In this document: piece after piece, positions 26,946-35,978 of the stretch
Position numbering within the stretch: the first letter of the stretch is position 1
How the letters are laid out: each line of letters starts with the position of its first letter
From: JAGVSR01 sp033765145
Lineage (GTDB): Bacteria > Pseudomonadota > Alphaproteobacteria > Rhizobiales > Hyphomicrobiaceae
NCBI GenBank assembly: GCA_033765145.1
Contig: JANRIH010000028.1
Span: 148,709 to 212,708 of the forward strand
Direction: 5' to 3'
Length of the DNA stretch: 64,000 nucleotides
Program-made: the position numbers and the translations under genes
Notes under the pieces: generated by a model
Seen by the model: only the letters and a program-made list of their open reading frames with translations
Told to the model about the DNA's origin: nothing
The model's database searches: none

Positions 26946-27857
26946 ATGGGCACAGACATCCACACGACGCGTTTTACAGTGGACCGGGTCGCTCACGAAC
27001 TCGCCCGGCAGATCGCCGTCCCATTGGAGCCTGGGCTGTATCTCGTCGCGACGCCCATCGGTAATTTGGCCGACATCACAATCCGTGCACTCGGTGTCCT
27101 CGTGCGGGCGGACATCATCCTGTGTGAGGATACGCGGCACAGCCGGACGCTCCTTCAACATTATGGGGTTGGCGGGGCTTTGAGGCCCTTTCACGAGCAC
27201 AACGAGGATCAGGAACGGCCGCGCATCCTGTCGGCTTTGTCGAATGGAAAGGTGGTCGCGCTCATCAGTGATGCGGGGACGCCGCTCGTGTCGGATCCCG
27301 GCTACAAGTTGGTGCGTGAGGCGGCGGCACTTGGCCATCCGGTTGTCAGCATTCCCGGGGCGAGTGCGCTTCTGGCGGCCATCACGGCCAGCGGATTGCC
27401 GCCCGACAGCTTTCACTTCGCGGGCTTCTTGCCATCGCGCGAGGTGGCGCGGCGGACGCGGATCGCGGAACTGGCGGACGTGCCCGGTACGCTCATTTTC
27501 TATGAGGCGCCGACGCGCGTAGCTGAAGCCGTTGCCGATCTTGCCGACGTGCTCGGTCCGAGACCCGCGGCTCTCGCGCGTGAATTGACCAAGCTTCACG
27601 AAGAGGTCGTGCGGCTGCCGCTCGATCGATTGGCCGATCAACTGGCACGTGAGCCGATCAAGGGCGAGATCGTGATCGTGGTCGGACCGCCTGTCGAGAC
27701 GGTTGTGGACGACGACCGCGTTCTTCAGGAACTCGATCTGTCTGCCGCTACGATGAGCCTCAGGGATGCCGCTCGCGCGGTTGCGGACAAGCTCGGTATT
27801 CCGAAGGCTCGCGCCTACGATCTCGCTTTGAAGCGACAGAGGGAGCGGGACGGGTGA
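26946..27857 (+). CDS. rsmI: 16S rRNA (cytidine-1402 2'-O)-methyltransferase RsmI
   Basis: 303-aa tetrapyrrole-methylase-fold enzyme that 2'-O-methylates C1402 of 16S rRNA. Signatures: LYLVATPIGNLADITIRAL, ILCEDTRHSRTLLQHY, VALISDAGTPLVSDPGYKLV and FAGFLPSREVARR. The C-terminal helical domain ends with KLGIPKARAYDLALKRQRE. The stop overlaps the GTG start of yraN by four bases, the common rsmI-yraN pair. Confidence 0.96.
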   Translation: MGTDIHTTRFTVDRVAHELARQIAVPLEPGLYLVATPIGNLADITIRALGVLVRADIILCEDTRHSRTLLQHYGVGGALRPFHEHNEDQERPRILSALSNGKVVALISDAGTPLVSDPGYKLVREAAALGHPVVSIPGASALLAAITASGLPPDSFHFAGFLPSREVARRTRIAELADVPGTLIFYEAPTRVAEAVADLADVLGPRPAALARELTKLHEEVVRLPLDRLADQLAREPIKGEIVIVVGPPVETVVDDDRVLQELDLSAATMSLRDAARAVADKLGIPKARAYDLALKRQRERDG

Positions 27858-28240
27858 GGGAGAAGCCCGCGCTCCCGGATGGTCCCAAGGAACGCTGGCG
27901 GCGTCTCGACCGAGGGGCCCGGGCGGAAGCGCTCGTGGCGCTGATGCTGCGGCTCAGGGGGTACGCCATTCTCGCACGGCGCTGGAAAATTTCCGCGGGC
28001 GAGATCGATCTTGTCGTCAGCCGTGGCGTGGAAATCCGCTTTGTCGAGGTGAAACGCACGCGCGGGACGGCCGATTCCGACGCCCACGAGGCGGTGTCTT
28101 CCGGTCAGCGCCGGCGCATCCGGGATGCGGCGGACGTCTGGCTACTCAAGAATCCACGATACCGCGAGCATGAGATGCATTTCGATCTCGCGCTCGTAGC
28201 CCCCTGGCGAATGCCGCGGTTCATCGCCGACGGACTTTGA
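27854..28240 (+). CDS. yraN: YraN family (UPF0102) putative nuclease-fold protein
   Basis: 128-aa protein with a restriction-endonuclease-like fold: GARAEALVALMLRLRGYAIL, then GEIDLVVSRGVEIRFVEVKR, giving the D...ExK arrangement. The cellular role is unknown. The GTG start overlaps the rsmI stop (GTGA). Confidence 0.92.
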   Translation: MREKPALPDGPKERWRRLDRGARAEALVALMLRLRGYAILARRWKISAGEIDLVVSRGVEIRFVEVKRTRGTADSDAHEAVSSGQRRRIRDAADVWLLKNPRYREHEMHFDLALVAPWRMPRFIADGL

Positions 28241-28247
28241 TGGCGTG

Positions 28248-28808
28248 TCAGCGCTGTGAGACGGCGAGGCCGTTGAGGATGGTCTGGGCGCGCCGGTTCT
28301 GCGACCAGCAGGAAATATCGTCACAGACTGCGACGGGCCGTTCCTTTCCGTAGGAGAGCGAGCGGATGCGGGACGCCGGAATGCCTTTGGAGACTAGATA
28401 GGCGCGTACAGACTGGGCGCGTCGAGCGCCGAGCGCGAGATTGTATTCGCGAGTGCCGCGTTCGTCGGCATGCCCTTCGATGACGATCGTGTGCGAGGGA
28501 TATCGTCCGAGCCAGCGGGCCTGATTGTCGAGGGTCGCCATCGATTCGGGATTAAGGTCGGTGCTGTCGGACGCGAAATAGACAATGTCGCGGCTCTGCG
28601 ACCGGAAGTCTTCGATCGTACCCGGCGTGGCTGCGCGTGCCGTCCGGCTGCCGCGGCTAAAGCCGTTCTCGTCGGACCCGAGCAGGCTCGGGTTGGGGGC
28701 TGTGCTGGACGTCTGGGAACAGGCGGCCGCAAGAACGGCGGCTGAAGCGGCCAACAGGATGCGGATAGGGCGGGCCAGAAGGCATGCGGATGGCAGATGA
28801 CGCGCCAT
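28248..28808 (-). CDS. pal: Peptidoglycan-associated lipoprotein Pal
   Basis: 186-aa outer-membrane lipoprotein. The signal peptide ends in a lipobox LAAAC with the lipid-bearing Cys at residue 30. The C-terminal OmpA-like domain binds peptidoglycan: VYFASDSTDLNPESMATL, IVIEGHADERGTREYNLALG and SYGKERPVAVCDDISCWSQN. Start at 28808-28806 gives the signal peptide directly. In most relatives pal follows tolB; here no tol genes are next to it, so this may be a second Pal-like copy or a split locus. Confidence 0.92.
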   Translation of the reverse strand: MARHLPSACLLARPIRILLAASAAVLAAACSQTSSTAPNPSLLGSDENGFSRGSRTARAATPGTIEDFRSQSRDIVYFASDSTDLNPESMATLDNQARWLGRYPSHTIVIEGHADERGTREYNLALGARRAQSVRAYLVSKGIPASRIRSLSYGKERPVAVCDDISCWSQNRRAQTILNGLAVSQR

Positions 28809-28957
28809 GACTGGGAACTCCTCGCTACAACTGTTCTTGGATGCGCCCAAGTTGGTAAACACGGTCTTAAGGTGCCGGGGTGCGCATTGGTGCCGTCGGG
28901 AAGAACTGTTATCTCCAGTCGCGCCGATAAGAGGCGCACCGTCGGAGGCATCGGATC

Positions 28958-29932
28958 ATGAGCTTGAAGATCGCGTGTCAGATGGACCCCATCGACCGCA
29001 TCGACATTCGAGGTGACTCAACCTTCGCGCTGCTGCTCGAAGCCGAGGCGCGAGGACACGACATCTTCTACTACCTGCCCCAGGATCTGACGCTCCGGAA
29101 CGGGCGGCTTATGGCGCGGGGCCATACTCTGTCAGTCAAGGACGAGGCAGGGCAACACTACACGCTGAAAGATCCTAGGGCGCTCGACCTCGCGCGCATG
29201 GATGTCGTGCTATTGCGTCAGGACCCGCCGTTCGACATGGCGTACATCACAGCGACGCACCTTCTCGAGCGAATCCATCCCGGCACACTCGTCGTCAACG
29301 ATCCGCGGCACGTGCGGAACGCACCTGAAAAAATCTGGGTGCTCGATTTCCTCGATCTCATGCCCCCGACGATCGTCACGCGGTCTCGCGCGGAGGTCGA
29401 AGCGTTCCGGGACGAGCACCACGACATCATTCTGAAGCCGCTATACGGCAATGGCGGCGCGAGCGTCTTTCGTCTGAAGCCGGAGGATACGAACCTCGGA
29501 TCGCTCGTCGAATTGTTCCAGACGGTTTTCCGCGAGCCGTTCATGGTGCAGCAGTACCGCCCCGAAGTCCGGCAAGGGGACAAGCGCATTATTCTCGTCG
29601 ACGGCGCGTTCGGCGGGGCTGTCAACAGGGTGCCGTCGCTCGGTGAGACGCGCTCCAATCTCCATGTCGGCGGAACGGCGATGCCGACGGAACTCACGGC
29701 ACGCGAAGAGGAAATCTGCCGGAGGCTCGGACCCGAGCTCAAAGCGCGCGGCCTCATCTTCACCGGCATCGATGTGATCGGGGACTACCTGACGGAGATC
29801 AACGTCACGTCGCCGACGGGCATCCGGCAAGTCAAACAGTTCGGCGGCGCGGACATCGCGGCGATGATCTGGGATGCGATCGAGGCGCGCGTTTCGGCGA
29901 ACGATCGCGCCAGACCGGGAGGCGCCGCATGA
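28958..29932 (+). CDS. gshB: Glutathione synthetase
   Basis: 324-aa ATP-grasp enzyme joining gamma-glutamylcysteine and glycine. Family stretches: KIACQMDPIDRIDIRGDSTF, MDVVLLRQDPPFDMAYIT, the ATP-grasp loop DIILKPLYGNGGASVFRL, and FTGIDVIGDYLTEINVTSPT. Length is typical. The stop overlaps the start of the MAPEG gene (ATGA). Confidence 0.97.
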   Translation: MSLKIACQMDPIDRIDIRGDSTFALLLEAEARGHDIFYYLPQDLTLRNGRLMARGHTLSVKDEAGQHYTLKDPRALDLARMDVVLLRQDPPFDMAYITATHLLERIHPGTLVVNDPRHVRNAPEKIWVLDFLDLMPPTIVTRSRAEVEAFRDEHHDIILKPLYGNGGASVFRLKPEDTNLGSLVELFQTVFREPFMVQQYRPEVRQGDKRIILVDGAFGGAVNRVPSLGETRSNLHVGGTAMPTELTAREEEICRRLGPELKARGLIFTGIDVIGDYLTEINVTSPTGIRQVKQFGGADIAAMIWDAIEARVSANDRARPGGAA

Positions 29933-30354
29933 TCCAGACTGCGATCTTCTGGCCCGTGGCCGTCCTCGCGTTCTGGACGTTCGCCATTCTCCTCTTGGTT
30001 CCGCTCGTTCGGATCAGGGCCGTCATAGCCCGTCGCCTCGGCCCCAAGGATTTCCGATATGGTGAGAGCGAGCGAGTCCCGGGCGATGTTGCGATTCCCA
30101 ATCGGGACTATATGAACCTGCTCGAACTGCCAGTTCTGTTCTACGCGATCGCGATTATTCTCTACGTCACCAGTCGGGTCGATCCCATCTTCGTCGGACT
30201 GGCCTGGGCGTTCACCGGGCTTCGCATCACCCACAGCCTCGTCCATCTTTCCTACAACAATGTCTTGCATCGTATCATCGTGTTCGCTGCCGCGACCCTC
30301 GTCCTTCTCGTGATTTGGGTCCGTTTCGCATGGGATCTCGCGGCGGCAGGCTGA
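29929..30354 (+). CDS. MAPEG family membrane protein
   Basis: 141-aa four-helix inner-membrane protein of the MAPEG superfamily (membrane-associated eicosanoid/glutathione metabolism). Typical elements: NRDYMNLLELPVLFYAIAII (the E-x-P-x-(L/F) helix 2 signature) and ALTGLRITHS-like AFTGLRITHSLVHLSYNN. Its translational coupling to gshB by a 4-base overlap fits a glutathione-linked role. Confidence 0.92.
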   Translation: MIQTAIFWPVAVLAFWTFAILLLVPLVRIRAVIARRLGPKDFRYGESERVPGDVAIPNRDYMNLLELPVLFYAIAIILYVTSRVDPIFVGLAWAFTGLRITHSLVHLSYNNVLHRIIVFAAATLVLLVIWVRFAWDLAAAG

Positions 30355-30414
30355 TGCCGGTGGCTATCAAGGTTCCGCTTGCGGGACCCGGCAACCGGCG
30401 GATCGGGAGACGGG

Positions 30415-32310
30415 ATGTCCCAACTATCGACAACGGCATTGCGCAAGCGATTTGAGCGACTTGTGCAGAAGGCCGAAGCCGAGATCGCCACCAACCCGGA
30501 AGGGTACAGGTTGCGCCTCGTTCTTCTGGCAGCACTCGGCTATGTGGTCATTGTCGGTCTTCTCGTGCTCCTGATCACCATCCTCGGCGGGACGGTCTAT
30601 GCAGCACTGATGAGCAGCGGACTTCTCATTCTGCTCGTGAAGAGCAAGCTCTTCATCGTTCTCGCCGTGGCCATCTGGATTCTCTTCAGATCTCTGTTTG
30701 TGAGAATTTCCGCGCCGACGGGCCTCCCGCTCGCGCGGTCGGATTATCCTCGTCTGTGGGGGGAGGTCGACGGCCTCAGATCGTCACTGGCGGCGCTGCC
30801 CGTGCACGAGGCCGTCCTCACTGGAGATATGAACGCCGCCGTCGCGCAGACGCCACGCTTCGGCATTTTCGGACCGCACAAGAACACACTCGTCCTTGGG
30901 CTCGAGCTTCTGATGACGCTCTCTCCACAACAGGCACGTTCGGTCCTGGCGCACGAGTTCGGGCACCTGTCGGGTTCGCATGGTCGTTTCGGAAACTGGA
31001 TCTATCGCAAGCGTCTGACGTGGGCGCGCATTGGGCAGGCGTTCAGCGAGCGTGGTGGACTGGCGGCGGCACCGATGACCAGCTTCATCAGCTGGTATGT
31101 GCCGCGGCTGACTGGCTATTCGTTCGCTCTGGCACGCAATCAGGAATACGAGGCGGATGCGGTCGCCGTGCGGCTGACGACGCGCGAAGATGCGGCCGCG
31201 GCGCTCATGCTCGTCAATGTCCGGGATGAGATCACGCGCGAGACATTCTGGAAGCCGCTGCTCCAGCGCGCCATTTTGGAGCCCGAACCCGAGACGCAGA
31301 CGTTCACGAAGCTCTTCCAGCACTTGAAATCGGTTCCCGTCAACGCAACCCTCGCCGACGTGAAACTCGGCGCCGCGTTGCGGGTGAAAACCGGCTACGC
31401 AGATACACATCCGGCCCTGCGTGATCGCCTGAAAGCGATTGCGGCAGGACCGGTTTCACTGCATCCGGGGGAGACGGCGGCCGAGTCCTGGCTCGGCAAG
31501 AAGCTCGGCGAGGTCCTGGCTCATTTCGATCTCGAATGGCTCGAGCGGAACGGGGAGGCGTGGCGGCAACGGCACGAGACAGCCCAGGCATCGCGCCGGC
31601 ACCTCGAACAGCTGGCGCAGAAACCGGCCGACGAACTCACGCAAGCCGAGTCCTGGCAGGTCGCGACGCTCATCGAAGACGTCTGTCCCGATGCCGATCC
31701 GCTGCCGGCTTATCTCGCGTATAAAGACAAGTATCCCCACGACCGCGATGCCGACTTCGCGATCGGGCGCATCCAACTGATCGAACGTGAGGACCCGCGC
31801 GGCCTCGCCTATCTGGAAATTGCCGCCGACGACCCGCGTCATGCCGAAGTTGCGGCCGGGCTCATTGCTGCCTATCACCAGTCACATGAAAGGCCTGATC
31901 TCGCCGAAGTCTGGCAGAGCAGGGCCGAGGTGGCCTACGATCGCATGTCGGCGGCGCAGGTCGAACGCAACGATGTGTTGCCGGCCGACACGTTCCAGCC
32001 GCCCCGTCTCGATGCGGCTTTGCTGGTGGCGTTCGGCGAGGCCGTCGGGTGTGCACCCGTCGCTCAGAAGATCAAACGCGTCTGGATCGCCGAGAAAGTC
32101 GTCGCGCAGTTCCCCGAATGGCCGATCTATGTCGTGCTTGCGGAACCGCATCTCTTCACGCTGGCCAAGGAGGAGATCGGGCAGCGTCTTGCCGCCGAAC
32201 TTAGCCAATCGACCGAGCTTCCCCATACGTGGCTGTTCCTGACGACGAGCAGCACGAGCCGGAAACTTGCCAGCAAACTCAAGGCGTCCGGGCACCACCT
32301 GCGGATTTGA
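30415..32310 (+). CDS. M48 family membrane metalloprotease
   Basis: 631-aa protein. Two hydrophobic segments (about 33-60 and 65-95) precede a peptidase M48 domain with HEFGH at 180-184 (SVLAHEFGHLSGSHGRFGNW) and the third zinc ligand in NQEYEADAVAV. The C-terminal ~250 residues are helical, TPR-like or repeat-like, with no clear family, and probably bind partners. It may act in membrane or periplasmic protein quality control, as BepA/HtpX relatives do. The ATG at 30415 follows GGGAGACGGG. Confidence 0.9.
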   Translation: MSQLSTTALRKRFERLVQKAEAEIATNPEGYRLRLVLLAALGYVVIVGLLVLLITILGGTVYAALMSSGLLILLVKSKLFIVLAVAIWILFRSLFVRISAPTGLPLARSDYPRLWGEVDGLRSSLAALPVHEAVLTGDMNAAVAQTPRFGIFGPHKNTLVLGLELLMTLSPQQARSVLAHEFGHLSGSHGRFGNWIYRKRLTWARIGQAFSERGGLAAAPMTSFISWYVPRLTGYSFALARNQEYEADAVAVRLTTREDAAAALMLVNVRDEITRETFWKPLLQRAILEPEPETQTFTKLFQHLKSVPVNATLADVKLGAALRVKTGYADTHPALRDRLKAIAAGPVSLHPGETAAESWLGKKLGEVLAHFDLEWLERNGEAWRQRHETAQASRRHLEQLAQKPADELTQAESWQVATLIEDVCPDADPLPAYLAYKDKYPHDRDADFAIGRIQLIEREDPRGLAYLEIAADDPRHAEVAAGLIAAYHQSHERPDLAEVWQSRAEVAYDRMSAAQVERNDVLPADTFQPPRLDAALLVAFGEAVGCAPVAQKIKRVWIAEKVVAQFPEWPIYVVLAEPHLFTLAKEEIGQRLAAELSQSTELPHTWLFLTTSSTSRKLASKLKASGHHLRI

Positions 32311-32402
32311 TCCCTTGGTGGGCTATAGGGTGCGACGGAAATCAGACGTCGGCACGTTTCACTTTCCAGACGGCGCATTCCGAGCGTGGTGGGGAGTGGG
32401 GC

Positions 32403-33920
32403 ATGTACAGTCAGATCGCGACGCTGGCCTTCGTCGGTGTCGAGCCCCGAGCCGTCGAGGTGCAAGTTCGGGCGACGCCCGGCAAGCCGAATTTTGCGAT
32501 CGTCGGGCTGCCGGACAAAGCGGTTGCGGAGAGCCGGGAGCGGGTGCGCAACGCGCTTCACGCGACGGGTCTCGGGTTCCCGTACAAGCGCGTGACCGTC
32601 AATCTCGCGCCGGCCGATCTTCCGAAAGAAGGCAGCCACTATGATCTCGCCATCGCGCTCGGATTGATGGTCGCGATGGGTGCCATCGCGCCCGAGGCGC
32701 TCGAAGGATACGCCGCGATCGGCGAACTCGCGCTCGACGGTTCGATCCGATCCGTGCCGGGTGCCCTGCCTGCCGCCATCGGCGCGAATGCGATAGGCAA
32801 AGGTCTCATTTGTCCGGACGTCTCGGGTTCGGAGGCCGCCTGGGCCGGTGAGAACGTTGATGTTCTCGCGGCTCCGCATCTCCTTTCGCTCGTCAATCAC
32901 TTTAAGGGCCTGCAGACCCTCTCGCGGCCGCGGCCAGAGCTTCAGCACGGGGGGGCGTCATCGGCCGATCTTCGGGATGTCAAAGGTCAGGAGAGCGCCA
33001 AGCGCGCCCTCGAAGTTGCCGCGGCGGGTGGGCACAATCTCCTGATGATCGGGCCGCCGGGATCGGGCAAATCCATGCTGGCTGCGCGCTTGCCATCGAT
33101 CCTGCCGCCTCTGACGCCCGAAGAGATTCTCGAGGTCTCGATGGTGCATTCGCTCGCGGGCGAACTCATGGGCGGGCGGATCTGCGTCGAGCGACCGTTT
33201 CGCTCCCCGCATCATTCGGCAAGCATGGCCGCGCTCGTCGGCGGCGGTTCGCGGCCGAAGCCGGGTGAAGTCTCGCTCGCGCATCTCGGCGTGTTGTTTC
33301 TCGACGAATTGCCGGAGTTCCAGCCGAACGTTCTCGATGCGCTTCGTCAGCCGCTCGAAGCCGGCGAGATCATCGTCGCGCGCGCGAACCATCGCATACA
33401 GTATCCCGCACGCATTCAACTCGTCGCGGCGATGAACCCGTGCAAATGCGGTGGCACCGGTCCCGGCATGAGCTGCAAGCGCGGGCCGCGCTGCCAGGAC
33501 GACTATCAGGCCCGGCTCTCGGGTCCGCTTCTCGACCGCTTCGACCTGTCGATCGAAGTGCCGGCCGTTTCGGCCGCCGATCTCGCGCTTCCGCCACCGC
33601 TCGAAGGGTCGGCGGATGTCAGAGCGCGGGTGGCGGCGGCGCGTGATTTCGCTCGCGCACGCGCATCCAGCCTCGGCATGAAGGGTGTCCGAATGAACGC
33701 CGAGCTTTCAGGGCAGAACCTGGAGAAGGTCGCAACGCCCGACGATCCCGGCAAGGCGCTCATGCGGCAAGCGGCCGAGCGCATGCAGCTCACCGCCCGC
33801 GGCTTTCATCGTGTCATGAAGGTCGCGCGCACGTTGGCTGATCTCGACGGCGTGGAGGTGGTGGGCCGCGTGCACGTCGCGGAGGCGTTGAGCTATCGCG
33901 GAGAGGTGGTGAGGAGGTAG
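32403..33920 (+). CDS. comM: YifB/ComM family Mg-chelatase-like AAA ATPase
   Basis: 505-aa hexameric helicase-like ATPase; in naturally competent bacteria ComM promotes branch migration during transformation. The Lon-like N-terminal domain (AVEVQVRATPGKPNFAIVGL) is followed by Walker A GPPGSGKSMLAARL, the Walker B region VLFLDELPEFQPNVLDALRQ, a Cys-rich insertion with CKCGGTG and a C-terminal Mg-chelatase lid. The ATG at 32403 is preceded by GGGGAGTGGGG. It is followed directly by a heptanucleotide tandem repeat. Confidence 0.95.
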   Translation: MYSQIATLAFVGVEPRAVEVQVRATPGKPNFAIVGLPDKAVAESRERVRNALHATGLGFPYKRVTVNLAPADLPKEGSHYDLAIALGLMVAMGAIAPEALEGYAAIGELALDGSIRSVPGALPAAIGANAIGKGLICPDVSGSEAAWAGENVDVLAAPHLLSLVNHFKGLQTLSRPRPELQHGGASSADLRDVKGQESAKRALEVAAAGGHNLLMIGPPGSGKSMLAARLPSILPPLTPEEILEVSMVHSLAGELMGGRICVERPFRSPHHSASMAALVGGGSRPKPGEVSLAHLGVLFLDELPEFQPNVLDALRQPLEAGEIIVARANHRIQYPARIQLVAAMNPCKCGGTGPGMSCKRGPRCQDDYQARLSGPLLDRFDLSIEVPAVSAADLALPPPLEGSADVRARVAAARDFARARASSLGMKGVRMNAELSGQNLEKVATPDDPGKALMRQAAERMQLTARGFHRVMKVARTLADLDGVEVVGRVHVAEALSYRGEVVRR

Positions 33921-33962
33921 GCAGCAGGCAGCAGGCAGCAGGCAGCAGGCAGCAGGCAGCAG
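33921..33962. repeat. Six perfect copies of a 7-base repeat (GCAGCAG)
   Basis: Six head-to-tail copies of GCAGCAG begin at the base after the comM TAG, in the 70-base gap between the convergent genes comM and folD. Because 7 is not a multiple of 3 the array lies outside coding sequence; copy-number change would not alter either protein. Confidence 0.97.
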
Positions 33963-33990
33963 GCCAAGCCTGCGCCCGCCGCCTTTTGCC

Positions 33991-34863
33991 TCATTTAATA
34001 CCCTTCTGCATCTTCGCGGCCTCGACCGTGTTCTGCAGCAGGCACGCGATCGTCATCGGACCGACGCCGCCGGGAACGGGCGTGATGGCGCCGGCAACGC
34101 GCGCGCAGTCGTCATAGAGGCAATCGCCGACGAGCTTCGTCTTTCCGTTTTCGGCCGGCACGCGATTGATGCCGACGTCGATCACGATGGCGCCCGGCTT
34201 CAGCCAATCGCCGCGGACCATTTCCGGAATACCGACGGCCGCGATCAGGAGATCGGCGCCCTTGACGACGCTCTCGATGTTGCGCGTGCGCGAGTGTGCG
34301 ATCGTCACCGTGCAGTTCTCGCGAAGAAGAAGTGCGGCGACCGGCTTGCCGACGATGTTCGAGCGTCCGATGACCACGGCGTTCATGCCGGAGAGATTGG
34401 GCTCGACTGTCTTCGCCAGGATCACAGAGCCCGTCGGCGTGCACGGAACGAGCGTCCGTTCGCCGATCCAGAGACGGCCGACGTTCACCGGATGGAACCC
34501 GTCGACGTCCTTGTTCGGGTCGATCGTGTTGAGGATTCTCTCGGCATTGACGTGTTTCGGGAGCGGCAGCTGGACCAGGATGCCGTGGACGGCCGGATCG
34601 GCGTTGAGCTTCTCGACCATCGCCAGAATTTCGGCTTCGGTCGCGGTCGCGGGCATCCGATGCTCCCACGAGTTCATGCCCGCTTCCTTGGTCTGCTCGC
34701 CCTTGTTCTTGACGTAGACCTTGCTGGCCGGGTCCTCACCGACGAGCACGACGGCGAGACCCGGTGTCAGGCCATGGCTCGCCTGCAACGCCGCCACATC
34801 CTTGGCGACACCGGCGCGAACGGTTGCGGCTACGGCCTTGCCGTCGATGACACGCGGATGCAT
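33991..34863 (-). CDS. folD: Bifunctional methylenetetrahydrofolate dehydrogenase/cyclohydrolase
   Basis: 290-aa FolD interconverting methylene-, methenyl- and formyl-tetrahydrofolate. Catalytic Lys lies in SKVYVKNKGEQTKEAGM, and the conserved GILVQLPLPKH, NAVVIGRSNIVGKPVAALLL and C-terminal PVPGGVGPMTIACLLQNT are intact. It heads a leftward group after DUF167 and yggT genes (24-base gap). Confidence 0.97.
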   Translation of the reverse strand: MHPRVIDGKAVAATVRAGVAKDVAALQASHGLTPGLAVVLVGEDPASKVYVKNKGEQTKEAGMNSWEHRMPATATEAEILAMVEKLNADPAVHGILVQLPLPKHVNAERILNTIDPNKDVDGFHPVNVGRLWIGERTLVPCTPTGSVILAKTVEPNLSGMNAVVIGRSNIVGKPVAALLLRENCTVTIAHSRTRNIESVVKGADLLIAAVGIPEMVRGDWLKPGAIVIDVGINRVPAENGKTKLVGDCLYDDCARVAGAITPVPGGVGPMTIACLLQNTVEAAKMQKGIK

Positions 34864-34887
34864 CTCAGTTTTCTCCCGTTTCGTGGT

Positions 34888-35232
34888 TCATGGGTTTGCG
34901 AGGCGTGCCAGCAACGCGTCGAGCTTCGCGCGGAGGCTCGTCACGTCGCCAGAGATTTCGAAAGATTTGACGCGCGAGCGCGGGCCCGCGGCGAGAGAGA
35001 TGGCCGATCGCGGAACATCGAGGGCATCCGACAACGCCCTCGTGACCGCCGTATTGGCCTCCCCGTCGGCTGGCGCGGCGCGGACGCGAACCCGAAACGC
35101 GGGGCCGTCGACCGTCACTTCCAACCCGTCAATTGTATCTTTGGACGATTTCGGCGTGACCCGCACGCGCACGATGACGCACCCGTGCCGTTCGCGCCAA
35201 GGCGGCGGCGCGTTGGTCGGGCCAGTCGGCAT
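34888..35232 (-). CDS. DUF167 (YggU) family protein
   Basis: 114-aa protein with the DUF167 core: VIVRVRVTPKSSKDTIDGLE, FRVRVRAAPADGEANTAVTR and SLAAGPRSRVKSFEISGD. The ATG (35232-35230) overlaps the stop of the yggT gene by one base (TGATG), and yggT-yggU pairing is common. Function unknown. Confidence 0.92.
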   Translation of the reverse strand: MPTGPTNAPPPWRERHGCVIVRVRVTPKSSKDTIDGLEVTVDGPAFRVRVRAAPADGEANTAVTRALSDALDVPRSAISLAAGPRSRVKSFEISGDVTSLRAKLDALLARLANP

Positions 35233-35519
35233 CAGACTGCCTTCAGGATATTCGGGAAGACGACGATCTGTATGAACTGGATGATGAGCAGGAGGACGAG
35301 CGGGGAGATGTCGATCGCGCCCAAATCCGGCAGCACACGGCGGATCGGCGCCAGAAGGGGCTCGGTCACGGCCGTCAGCGCATTCCAGAGCGACTGCACG
35401 AAGTTGTTGCGTGGATTGACGACGTTGAAGGCCAGAAGAAAGCTCAGGATCACGACGGCGAAGATGACGTACGTGTAGAGGGTCAGGAGGTAGCTGATAA
35501 ATCCGAGAAATTCGGGCAT
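35232..35519 (-). CDS. YggT family membrane protein
   Basis: 95-aa inner-membrane protein with two hydrophobic helices (YLLTLYTYVIFAVVILSFLL and SPLVLLLIIQFIQIVVF) and the conserved central RNNFVQSLWNALTAVTEPLLAPIRRVLP region shortened to recognised parts NALTAVTEPLLAPIRRVLP. AGCAGGA lies before the ATG. YggT proteins are linked to osmotic tolerance or plastid/cell-division homologues, but the role is unsettled. Confidence 0.92.
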   Translation of the reverse strand: MPEFLGFISYLLTLYTYVIFAVVILSFLLAFNVVNPRNNFVQSLWNALTAVTEPLLAPIRRVLPDLGAIDISPLVLLLIIQFIQIVVFPNILKAV

Positions 35520-35902
35520 CGGGTCCTGCTCGGGTCTGCCTAGAGCAGATTGCGATCGGACGGAACGGCCGATCGCGTGAAGCTGCTCGCCAAAACAAAA
35601 GGATAGAACGACTTTCCGAAACCGAAGGATCGGATCGAGCGCTAGGTTCCGCCCCGGTGTAACCGTAGGGCGTTCGGGGGGCAAGACTGGCGTGGTGCGG
35701 GGCGGGGAACATCCGCTGCACGCCACACTCGGCATCCGCGGCAATCGCCCACCCTGGCGCGTCACCGGTTCATTCTGTGTCGAAGGGTGGGCCGAACGGC
35801 GTGCTGAACGCCGCTGGGATGCGGGTCACGGGCTTGGTTGGTGGTCCGGGGCCGTTCCTTGACAACTTTCCGCCCCCCACCCTAAATGCCGCCATCCCGA
35901 GC
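35520..35902. other. Intergenic region before tRNA-Ala
   Basis: About 380 bases without a convincing gene. It carries the promoter of yggT (leftward) and of the tRNA (rightward). Nothing else is visible. Confidence 0.5.
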
Positions 35903-35978
35903 GGGGCCGTAGCTCAGATGGGAGAGCGCTGCAATCGCACTGCAGAGGTCAGGGGTTCGATTCCCCTCGGCTCCACCA
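35903..35978 (+). tRNA. tRNA-Ala (anticodon CGC)
   Basis: 76-base cloverleaf with encoded CCA. The acceptor stem pairs GGGGCCG (35903-35909) with CGGCTCC (35968-35974). The anticodon stem is CTGCA/TGCAG, with the anticodon CGC at 35936-35938. The T arm holds GGTTCGATTCC. It sits exactly at the boundary between the core genes and the accessory block, so its 3' end is a plausible integration site. Confidence 0.97.

Noticed and set aside
26730..27641. 303-codon minus-strand frame opposite rsmI
   Set aside because: Antisense to rsmI, whose family signatures are unmistakable.
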